This document shows, in pieces, positions 22,090 to 31,266 of a stretch of 64,000 nucleotides of DNA. The position numbers and the translations under genes are program-made. Source of the DNA: Roridomyces roridus (Eukaryota; Basidiomycota; Agaricomycetes; Agaricales; Mycenaceae); NCBI GenBank assembly GCA_029378245.1, contig JARKIF010000007.1, positions 1,054,001 through 1,118,000 of the forward strand. The letters are read 5' to 3'. The notes under the pieces were generated by a model, which did no database searches, had not been told where the DNA came from, and was given only the letters and a program-made list of their open reading frames with translations. The first letter of the stretch is position 1. The number at the start of each line of letters is the position of its first letter.

Positions 22090-23580
22090 TCATATCTCCC
22101 CCAGCTCACCAAACAGCCGCCGGATTCGACGCTGTACCTCTTCTATCTTTTCTCTTCGAATTCTCTCGTCCGTTCTAGCCACCCGCGTAGCCATCGTCTG
22201 GCAGATACGGTTCTGGGTTAGCCGTAGTCGATCTGCATGCCCAGCGTCCTTCTCCTCTGCGTCGTGTTCCGTCATTGGTCTCGTCGCGCGTGTAGCAACA
22301 GTCTGAAAAACACGCTGTTGGATGTGTTGCAGGCGCTCCTGGTGCCCGGCGAGGTCCTCGGGTCGTTGTAGTCGATTCGTAGCCGCCTTGCTTAGAATGC
22401 CCAAAAGTTTGATGCCCATTTCATGCCGTGTAGAGAAAGCCGGTGCAGGGGGAGGTGCTGTCACGGGCTGGGGAGCGTCTGGCGCTGTCGGTGTCGGTGA
22501 TGATAGAGTACCTGGCGCAGGGGGAGGTGCTGGCCTAAGGTATGAAGCGACCGGCGCTGGTGGTGGAGGTGGCGGAGGAGCGGGAGGGGGCAAGAGCGAC
22601 TCGACGAAGGGTGCCGAGTATGGAAGTAAAGCTTTGAGGACAATGACAACACCGGGGAGTTCGGATGACGGTTGGTTTCCGTCTCGTTGAAGTGGAAGGG
22701 CAGGTGGGTGCACTACGGCATTGGCATAAAGCACTAACCGAGGCTCGGCGATGGGTGCAAAGCAGATAAACAGGACGAATACGCCTTTCAAAAAGCTCAT
22801 GACTCCGGGAAGAGCACGCATTCGTGTGCGCGTCGCTGGCGGCGGGTCCGGAACGTTGGGTTTTGGCGGGACCTTGATATCATGCTCCGACGCGATAAGG
22901 TAAAGCAGGCAGAGTAGGGCAACGCCGGGCAGGATGACGGGAAGTGAGACAATGAAGCAGACGGTACCACGAATGATTTCGACAATGATTGGGCGAGGCA
23001 CTGGATGCTTGATGCCAGGCGGTTCTATTGTAGGGTCCGGTTCCTGCCAGGGCATGGGCGAGTTGGTTGTGACTGGAATTGGGAGACTTACGATAGGTTC
23101 TTCGATAATGGGGGCGTCGTTGAGGGCTTGAGTAGCAGCAACTTCGAGACCATCGGGGTGAATCTCGTTCTCTTCGCCATCGTCGTATTGAGCAGATTCG
23201 TCGACTTGAGGTGGCTTGGGCGACCGAGTCCAGATAATGACGCACACCAACAGCGACAGAATAACCAATGCACAAACCAGGATGGTAGCAAGCAGAGGGC
23301 TTGGGGGACTCGCATCTTTGACAAACAACGAGCTTTGGGGAGTCGGGGCCTGGACCACGATGGTTCTGCTGGGCGAGCCTGAGGCTGTTGGGCGAGTGGG
23401 TGGAGGAGGCGGTGGTGGCGGGGGCTGGAAGATCGTCGGAAGGTCGACCACGGTTGGTGTGTCGAACTGGACCTGGGCGGGCTCGGAGAACAGCTGGGTG
23501 ATGCTGTAGGACACGCCGAGGATGGCGGCAAGGTAGCGAACAGGCTTGAAGGAACTGAAGAGGATGCGGGTAACACACAT
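22090..23580 (-). CDS. Proline-rich four-TM protein, copy 2
   Basis: Same architecture as copies 1 and 3: N-terminal hydrophobic segment, poly-Pro ending TRP, TM, acidic linker (QYDDGEENE), two TMs, second Pro-rich region, charged C-terminal helix. The homologous intron is 23044-23091 (48 nt, GTAAGT...CAG). Here it has no stop and a length divisible by three, so a retained intron would also give a full protein with 16 extra residues. The C-terminal helix has two imperfect repeats (RLQHIQQRVFQTVATRATRP and RLRLTQNRICQTMATRVART). Its divergent neighbour at 24039 is a WW-like membrane protein. Function unknown. Confidence 0.75.
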   Translation of the reverse strand: MCVTRILFSSFKPVRYLAAILGVSYSITQLFSEPAQVQFDTPTVVDLPTIFQPPPPPPPPPTRPTASGSPSRTIVVQAPTPQSSLFVKDASPPSPLLATILVCALVILSLLVCVIIWTRSPKPPQVDESAQYDDGEENEIHPDGLEVAATQALNDAPIIEEPIVSLPIPVTTNSPMPWQEPDPTIEPPGIKHPVPRPIIVEIIRGTVCFIVSLPVILPGVALLCLLYLIASEHDIKVPPKPNVPDPPPATRTRMRALPGVMSFLKGVFVLFICFAPIAEPRLVLYANAVVHPPALPLQRDGNQPSSELPGVVIVLKALLPYSAPFVESLLPPPAPPPPPPPAPVASYLRPAPPPAPGTLSSPTPTAPDAPQPVTAPPPAPAFSTRHEMGIKLLGILSKAATNRLQRPEDLAGHQERLQHIQQRVFQTVATRATRPMTEHDAEEKDAGHADRLRLTQNRICQTMATRVARTDERIRREKIEEVQRRIRRLFGELGEI

Positions 23581-23702
23581 GGTGGTTGATGGTAAAGAAA
23601 TGAAAGAGTGGCTGACAGTTTCACATCCAAGCAAAAGCCCCTCGATCGCTGAGCGCTGAGCGCTGATCCCTCAGCTGTGCTCTCCACAGCGCCCGTACCC
23701 CG

Positions 23703-23760
23703 ATGTCCGCTCTTCGATGGCTGTTGGCCGACAACTTGACGCTGCCCAACACGCTCGCCC
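23703..23760 (+). pseudogene. Relic of the first codons of a WW-like gene
   Basis: MSALRWLLA here equals the N-terminus of the WW-like gene at 55409 (MSALRWLLAELKKL). Identity stops after roughly ten codons. The present WW-like gene starts 336 bases downstream with its own TATA box, so this looks like a leftover original start. Confidence 0.55.
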
Positions 23761-23978
23761 GCGATTGCTGTCCTGATTTCGCCTTCTTCCCAACCAAATT
23801 TTCACATTGCTCGAAACGGAGTTGCGACTGGGATTCAGACCTTGGGATTCGTACCCAGCCGTCCACTGGTTCAATGCGCTTGTGCCGCATTTGCGCCGCA
23901 CACGTGATGGCGCCATTGAGTCTTGACACGGGAATGTTCTCTCCTTCTTCGTGGAAAGACCGTGCCTCATGGCTGGCC

Positions 23979-23990
23979 CGTATAAATATT
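23979..23990 (+). promoter_or_regulatory. TATA box of WW-like membrane gene 1
   Basis: CGTATAAATATT lies about 55 bases upstream of the ATG at 24039. Confidence 0.6.
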
Positions 23991-24038
23991 GCGCTGCCTC
24001 CTTAACAGCTTTTCAATCTGTGCACTGGGACCTCTGCC

Positions 24039-27000
24039 ATGGCCACAGGAAACACCAATTCCAGGGCTCCTAATAGCCCCGCCTCTGGCTCACGAAATAC
24101 TGGCAAAGCCCCGCATCTCTTGCCGACTCTGCATCCCGATGCCATCGCGGACCGTAACTCCTTCCCCGATAGCCGAGATATCTCTCGGCTTATCAGGTCG
24201 TCCAGCTCCACTCCCCATCTGCATTTACCGTTGAATCAGAGGGCGTCTCGTTCATCCTTGCGATCGTTTCAAAACATCGACCAGGAGCGGCACTCTCTGT
24301 ACAGCTTGTCAAATCCGCACCTCCTGGCCGCATCTCGGACGGCCTCCCCAACAGCTTCACCAGCTTTCACACCTACCGCATCTGCCAACAGCAGCGTCGT
24401 GGACATACAGATTCACGAACCTGATTCACCAATCGAGATACGCCCACCGAGTGACTCATGCGTCAATCGCCGTCCTTCCCACTCGTCCTTGGTCCAATCT
24501 CCACTCGCGCATACCGAGGGTGATCATCTCTTGAGACCGCCGTCTCCCAGACCTGGTCATCTACGGCCCATAGACATCCGTGTCATCGAACCCGAGATTG
24601 ATGCCCCAGTCGAGTCGGGGTCATCACGCCCCCACACGGGTCGTGCCTCTCCCTCATCCTTCATATCATCCCAGTCTCAAGAGGATGAAGAGCGGTACTC
24701 CACGCACAGCTTGTCCGCTGTCTCCAGTCCGCCTTCTCCCACATTCGACCAAGACTCATCTGGATCCTCTTCAGCGATTCCTGCGCCATTAGATGGGCCG
24801 TTCGCTTCTGCAAACACCAGCGTCGCGGATTTGCAGCTGATGGAGTTCGGAGACGTGATGACGCCCCCGGACTTTGTTACCATCCAAAAGCGCTTCCCCG
24901 ATATCTTCCCCGGGGTCCCAACGAGCACGAGCCGATACGACCGCAAAGTCACAATGTGGGTACTTGACCTCAATGTCTGCTTGCGTACTCAAGTCGATGC
25001 AGACCGGATGAGCCCACGCGATACACGATTCCACCACTAACCATCGCTGTCCATGCGTAAGTTAATCCATAGTCTCTGGTCGAACCGTCCTGATGGATGA
25101 TAAACAGCAACCGACCTCCACAAGGTTGGACTGTATGCCAGCATCCTGAGGGAGTACAATATTTCTTTCACTCAGAAAAGGTTTGCATCACAATCCTGTA
25201 CATTCCCGAGAGACCTGATAGCATGCTTATAGCGCGTGTTCACGGACGCCAATATATACAAATCCAGGACTCTTAGGTTCATTGAGAATGTGATGCACCG
25301 CATCCTCAGCTCCCTTGACGATTTCCTCCGGTCTGCGAGGGTGGAGTTACGCGATATCGACCTCGTCCTTGACGAATGCTTGTGCGAGGACGGCACCCCT
25401 GGCTGTCGATATTACTTCGTGAACCACAAGGATCGCTGTGTGTTTTGGATGGACGAAGCTCCTGAGTATCTATTCCCGATCGTATGGGAGATCAGGGGTG
25501 TCACCTCGGCTTACCACGTCAGTAAGTTTGCCCTCTTTTGTATCATTCGGATTGAGCTTAGAGCATGACAGGCAACATCCTGCAAGCACAGTATTGGTAT
25601 CACTGTGAACTGTATCCACGTTCTCTCCAGGTTACACCTGAAATATTGGATGAGTTGCAAGATAATGCTTCTCATGGATTGAGTGGCAAGTACAACCTTC
25701 GCTTTATAGTTCTATTCTTAAAGCAGTCTCAGATCTAATCACCTCCAAAACATCCACCGTCAGCTTGAAAGCTGAAGATCTTGACCAATTGCTCAAACTC
25801 CTCCACTGCAGTGAGTTTTGTCGTTCCAGCATTGGATACCCTTCTCAGCGAACCAGGGAGTGCTGCCAATACTGGTGACAAGAAATTCGACGGAACCCCT
25901 CGCCTCGTGGGTGCGCGCGGATGCTTGAATTCCGAAAAGTACTTATATAGCTGCAGGCCGATTCATGTTTCTTTTCAGTCAGTACGCTCTTGCCCGTCAT
26001 TTGGTGGCGCTGATAATCCAACAGCATGCGATCGTGTGTACAACTTTCACGGCGTACCCGGCGTGCGTTTAGACAGAAATGAATCCGTCTACGGCAAGCC
26101 TCACAAGCGGACTTTTCTCATCAAATTACTGAACCCGCTGCTCTTCCTTGGACCGAACCTTCACCTCAACAATCTGCGCAACATATGCACCGACGGGCTG
26201 ATACATTCCCGTGAATGGCCTTCTTTCATCTCGCGTCTCAACAGCGAATGGCAGGAGTTTACCACATATTCTACCATTCTCTTGAACGCCAACGTCGGCT
26301 TTCTTAGCATCCAGGTCAGTCCTGACCTCACGCACAACTTTGACCAACTGAAGTCTGGTTACAGAGTGTCGACCAGAGCGGTATTCTTCGTCCTGACCGC
26401 AGTGCTGCACAAATAGCTAGCTACCTGTCGATTCTGATCAGCACTGGAAGTATTCTCATCAGTCTCAATCTCATGAGACAAAATCGTGACCGGGGCGATG
26501 CGGCTGCCCAAGATGCTGTAAGTTTTCATTTGAATATTTTACACCAGTGTTACTCAAACCTGCTCAGGCCGAGTTCATCAACAGACGAAAGCACGCGATT
26601 TTCGACTTGGAGCCAACGGCGATTCTTTATTCTCTACCGTACGCCATGCTGATCTGGTCGTGCGTACTGGTTCTCTCGACACGCTATCTCCAGCACTGAT
26701 CCCTGGCTACAGGATGGTGGCTTTTATTGCGGCCTTCTCGTTGATGTGGTTCCAAGATTCCGACACCATGACGAAAGCCTTTGTCGGTGTACTCGGAGGC
26801 GTCATCGCTGGGCTCGTCTTTTGGTGTATCTTCGCTGTGTGGGACCGGGATGGCTCTTGGTGGGACTGGGAGAGGCTGCGGCGGCGTTTGGGACTTGCGA
26901 GGGCCACTGACGACGTCGCAGACCCGATCCATACAGCCACCGACACTATCCCGTCCCGAAGGCGGCAGTGGAAGTGGTTGAGGTCGTTCCTACGCCCGCG

Positions 27001-27049
27001 CCCCCCAGACGAGGATATAGAATTGGAGCGGAACGATTCGAGGGTGTGA
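24039..27049 (+). CDS. WW-like-domain membrane protein 1 (Agaricomycete family)
   Basis: Exon 1 (24039-24955) encodes about 300 residues of Ser/Pro-rich disorder, ending FPGVPTSTSRYDRKV. Short exons follow; one reads PPQGWTVCQHPEGVQYFFHS, the first half of a WW domain (GW and YFF), and the next reads RVFTDANIY, so the second Trp is missing. The next block (GCRYYFVNHKDRCVFWMDE, then FPIVWEIRGVTSAYHV) is the family core. The 3' part has several hydrophobic stretches and ends with two TMs (MVAFIAAFSLMWF; VLGGVIAGLVFWCIFAVW) and a basic tail. This family is expanded in mushrooms and has no known function. Two paralogues lie at 40918 and 52670. Internal exon borders between 25500 and 26650 are approximate. 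Confidence 0.75.
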
Positions 27050-28050
27050 TTAAATAGAGCCGGAGCTCTCCAATGTACTTGTATTCGGGTCGTTAGCTTT
27101 TGTCTCATCTCATGGAATTTTTTTCTCTTCTTTACGGTGATCATCTCGATGCCACCTCGATGATTCATGAAACGCAGACTCTGAATAACTTCATTGAACC
27201 TTCCTTGGCTTCCGTGGCTTCCGTGGCGCGCTGAGTGCTCAAGACGGTGGCGCTCCGTGGTCTGTCGGCTCTGAAAGTGCGCGATTTGTGACACGGCCAT
27301 GGAGACAAAAACATAGGGTCCGACCTTGACTGGAAGCGACGAGTTGTCCTCGTCGTCCGTTGGCGGTGCATTCGCTCCTGCCCCGCCATGTTTCACGGCG
27401 AAGAAGGACGCGTTTGAAGCATTGTGCCGAAGCCTTCATTTTTGTAAGTCGTTCCCGTCACTCGGCGAATAGAACATAAAAAGCCCCGAAGGGCATCTCA
27501 GCGCGTGGACGCTTGTAGCTAGCAGCAGGTTTGGGTGAAAGTCGAGCTGGCTCGGACTTTCCGTCCCCGTCCTGAAACTATGGCCTAGAACAAAAACCCG
27601 CGGAGAGCTGGGATGGGAGGGTGGGCCCCCCAGATCTCTGGGAATTTGTTTGTATGTACTGTAGGTAATTAATAGGTAGGTACATCGAGAGGCCGCTAAG
27701 AATTCAAGACAAGGATTGTCAAAAATCAACCAAATAATGACCTGAGGGGAGAGAAACATATCGGTGAGGGTGGGTGGGAAAAAGAAAAGGAAGCCGACGA
27801 CTCAGCGCTCTGCTCTTGAAGATCGTCGGCGGCAGCGTTTTGGCGGGACTGAAGCAGAGCTGTCACGCCTGTGACTTTCTCTCGGACAAAAACCTAACTC
27901 TTCGGCACACTCGTGCCTCGCTTAGCCTAGACTAACAATCTCCGAGTCGGGAGCCAATTTTGACCTATTTTGACTCCCGAATAGCAGCTTGCTTGCTTAG
28001 CCCTTGCTCAGCAGGCAACTTCAAACGCAGTTGGAGACGCCCAAGATGGA
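27050..28050. other. Intergenic region with a weak minus-strand ORF
   Basis: A minus-strand open frame at about 27396-27130 (LPVKVGPYVFVSMAVSQIAH, then a basic tail) reads like a small protein but has no ATG near its start and no clear upstream exon. The rest, including a CT-rich stretch and the FAD-oxidase promoter, shows nothing more. Confidence 0.35.
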
Positions 28051-28054
28051 GTCA

Positions 28055-28063
28055 CCCTCTGTA
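28055..28063 (+). promoter_or_regulatory. TATA box of FAD oxidase 1
   Basis: TGTATAAAG is located about 35 bases upstream of the ATG at 28094. The paralogue at 31267 has a similarly placed TATA (near 31228). Confidence 0.55.
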
Positions 28064-28093
28064 TAAAGTTCGGGTGAATGGTAGGGATTGGCC

Positions 28094-30420
28094 ATGCTCC
28101 AAATCGCCCCCCTTCTCGCCTGGACTACACTCGCGGCGGCGGCAAGCTCCCTTGACCACTGGAATGCTCTCAACTCTTCCGTCGGAGGTAGGCTTTATGT
28201 GGGAATTCCACTGGCTAGGCCGTACGATTGCTTCCACGCCCATTTTCTCACTGGTTAGCACTGGTTTGACTGACTAGCACACAGATGTTTCGAGCTTGCG
28301 GACACGGCTGGGAGCACCAACGCTACTCAGTGTGAAGCCGTCCGCAATGGGTGGACCAACAGCCTCTTCCTGGTCGACCAGTTCGGCGCCTTCATGAACA
28401 CTCAATGGGGCTCGTGCCAAAAGACTTCCAAATCTTGTCTCATTCATGGCTTCAATGTTAGCGACCCTAGCCCCTCTGATGCTCCCAACGTCTGCGAGCA
28501 AGGAAGTGTCCCCTCTTTTTATGTGAGGATTTCGACTCCGCCTCTCTACAGCGCCAAACTCTCCTCCGCAGATTGACGTACGAAATGCATCGGATGTCCA
28601 AGCGGCTTTCACGTTCTCAAGACGCACCGGCGTACCGCTGGTTGTCAAGAACACTGGGGTGGGCATCTTTTCCGTGAAGAAGCGCCTAGCTTTGAATTGA
28701 ACATCTTGCAGCACGACTACAAGGGCCGAAACAGTGCACCCGGGTCTTTGGCATTGTGGACTCACAACCTGCGATCGGTTCGTGCCTTGATCCTTCTTCC
28801 CTCGTTTTCATTTCATGCTATCCAGCTCTCCTACAATGCCTCGTTCGTGCCTGCGGGATGCCATATCTCTAAAGTCAAGCCAGGCGTTACCATGGGCGTG
28901 GGTATCCATTGGCTTGCAGAAAACCAAAGTTGACCATTTCAAGGCCGGGACGATTTTCAATGATGTTGTTGCCTTCGCCGAGGCGAACAATATCACCGTC
29001 CTCACAGGTATGTGCACTCTTTTTGCGTCCCGCGCCGATCCCAAATTTTTGCAAGGTGCCGAGACTTCTGTTGGAGCCTCCGGTGGATGGCTCATGGTGA
29101 GTCAGACAGGTAATTTGCCAGATTCTAATTGCCATGCAGGGTGGCGGTCACGGAGCTCTCTCCAACACTCTGGGTCTTGGTGTTGATCGCGTGGTGCGTC
29201 CAGCTCCGGGTGCGTTCTCTGTATATACTGATAGGTCTTCAGCTTGAATTCAAGATTGTGACACCCGACGGATCCTTCCTAACCGCAAATGAGTGCCAAA
29301 ACACCGACCTTTTCTGGGCTTTGCGTGGGGGTATGTAGATATCCAAACAATATCGACTTCAACTAATACATACTAGGAGGTGGCGGGACCTTCGGTGTCG
29401 TGTTGGAGTCGACGACGCTTGCTTCGCCGAAAATGAGTCTCCAAGTCGCCTTTGCGGCGTTTTCTCCTAACAACACAAACGCGACGCGGGGTTTCTATGA
29501 GGTGCTCGCGGAGAACTCACTGCGATGGGCCGAACAAGGTTTGTGACTTCTGACCAACATGAACGGAATGTGACATTTTTTAGGCTTCGGTGGATACATT
29601 GGGCCCTCTCAGGCGATCTACGTCACTCCCAAGCTCAACAGTAGCGAAACAGCAGCTACTATGCAGCCGTTATTTGCTTACATGAAATCACTGGCTCCCA
29701 ATGACCCCGGAGTCCAGTTCTTTGCCGTTGAAGTCCCGAGCTACGGGGCCTTCTTTGATAAATTCATAACCGGCGCTGTATGCTCTCTTCTCTCATCTTT
29801 TCCATCGACTAACCTCACGTTGCAGCCCGTAGGTGAGAATGCCGTCATCGCCTCACGCTTCATCCCTGCCGCCAATTTTGCCAACAAGACGTCGCGTGCC
29901 ACTCTCGTCGATGCGCTGATGCAGACTCTCGCGCACGTCACGTACAGCCTCGGGATCATGGTGACGACGCCGTTCAACGTGCCGGACGACGGGAGCACCA
30001 GCGTCACCGAGGCTTGGCGCACTTCGATCTGGTCTGCCATCGCTGAGGGCGCGTGGGACGGCGCGACGCCGTTGGCTAACGAGACTGCTGCTTACACCGG
30101 GATTAGCAACGCTGCCAATTTCTTGCGGGCAATCACCCCCGATGCTGCGTACCAGGTAAATCGAGAAAAAATGAGGATCGTTCGGTGACTCACAATGGAT
30201 TGCAGAATGAGGCGGATGTCTACGAGCCCAACCACAAGGTTTCATTCTGGGGTACTCATTACCCGCGTTTGCTGAAAATCAAACACAAGTAGTACGTGGA
30301 TACTTGTCAGGCATCGACATCCAACTCACTATCGTTTTAAGCGATCCGGACAATCTCCTCATGTGTTGGCATTGCGTTGGATATGATCCAAAGTCTCCTC
30401 GTTTCTCCTGTTATATCTAG
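28094..30420 (+). CDS. Secreted FAD-linked oxidase (BBE-like), tandem copy 1
   Basis: A signal peptide ([19 protein letters not shown]) is followed by [18 protein letters not shown]. The FAD-binding core has [20 protein letters not shown], whose His is the expected 8-alpha FAD link, and [19 protein letters not shown]. Next comes [19 protein letters not shown], then [19 protein letters not shown], and a BBE tail with [14 protein letters not shown] and [16 protein letters not shown]. The second covalent Cys of classic BBE enzymes is not at its usual place (GAET there). The intron after PAGCHISK (46 nt, donor GTCAAG) is needed to keep frame. Compared with copy 2 it has an extra intron between GGWLM and GGGHG. 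The family oxidises alcohols, sugars or alkaloid-like compounds; substrate unknown. Confidence 0.88.
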
Positions 30421-30489
30421 GAATACAGTATTGCGCCAACGGCGGGTAACTGCGCTGAAAGAAATTCGTATCTTCAAAGTCGTTCCGAT

Positions 30490-31129
30490 GCAAAAAAAAA
30501 TGAAAACATAGGTAGACACAAGGTAGATAATATCGTCCTTGTGGGACGCCCCGCTAAACGTCGGCCGCCCCATGGATTTGGGGTAAGACATCGCCAGCAG
30601 CTCTTCCTCGTCGTTGTCCATGAGCTTCGCGTGCGTCCGGAGCACCCACTGCCCCACAGGGTTAGCACCCGTGGAGCTGTTGTCGTCGACAACGTCGGAT
30701 ATACACAGGAGCCAGCCGTAAGAAAAGCCCCCGTATAGTCAGCTCAGCTTGCGCGTCGCGGAGTCTCGCTATAATGAGTGGCGAAATGGGAGATGAGTGG
30801 AGTTTTGGCAATGGATTCCGGCGAAACCATCGGAAGGTGCAATTGTAGTCTAACTTGCCAGTGAATATGGGTCTATCCGCATTTTGAACGGAAACGAAGG
30901 TTGGGTTCGTCGAGACAGGTGGAAGAAGCCTTGGTCGCAGACTATTTGGGTCGCCCTCATTGCCGTCATCCTCACGACGCAAAAATGCGTCGAAAACCAG
31001 TGGTGAGTTCAAACTCGAAGAAACAGGCGCCCAAGGACGCGTAGATGAGTATAACCACCAAGTAAGCGCGGCAATTGTGCATGTTTGGCTAGCCATCACC
31101 GCGACCACCGAGATTGGCAGACACACCAT
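30490..31129 (-). pseudogene. Unknown signal-anchor protein with a frame break at a G-run
   Basis: The frame from ATG 31129 starts with a hydrophobic anchor (ISVVAVMASQTCTIAALTWW) and runs to LRDAQAELTIRG, then degenerates to a stop at 30662. A second frame picks up at the same point (FSYGWLLCISDVVDDNSS ... HAKLMDNDEEELLAM ... KDDIIYLV) and continues to about 30490. The two meet at a run of five G (plus-strand CCCCC, 30728-30732), where losing one base would join them. No GT-AG intron does so. Either a pseudogene or a base error. No family recognised. It is squeezed between the two FAD oxidases. Confidence 0.5.
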
Positions 31130-31266
31130 GCGACCTGCTACTAAATTTGCGCGCCCCGGCACATATACAGTCGGAGACGCGAAGATGGGAGCGCCCAAGA
31201 TGTTGACGTGTCTGGAAGCGCGAAGTGCATATAAATTCCGGGCGAAATAATGTATAGGGATTGGCC

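Larger units (their letters stand above)
21640..23637. repeat. Segmental duplication, copy 2 (likely parent of copy 1)
   Basis: Matches 14127-15986 in the same orientation and, from about 22030 to 23760, matches the inverted segment at 55350-57340. The match with the inverted copy extends past the proline-rich gene's start into the first codons of its divergent neighbour (MSALRWLLA at 23703). Confidence 0.8.

Noticed and set aside
26707..27396. 229-codon minus-strand ORF overlapping the end of WW-like gene 1
   Set aside because: Its first half overlaps the plus-strand TM exon in antisense and it has no ATG near its upstream end; only the part outside the gene is noted as a weak candidate.
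28860..29010. Stop codon in FAD oxidase 1 after [12 protein letters not shown] (and the same in copy 2 near 32070)
   Set aside because: Both copies share a 46-nt intron with donors GTCAAG/GTTAAG that removes the stop and aligns [16 protein letters not shown] with the family.
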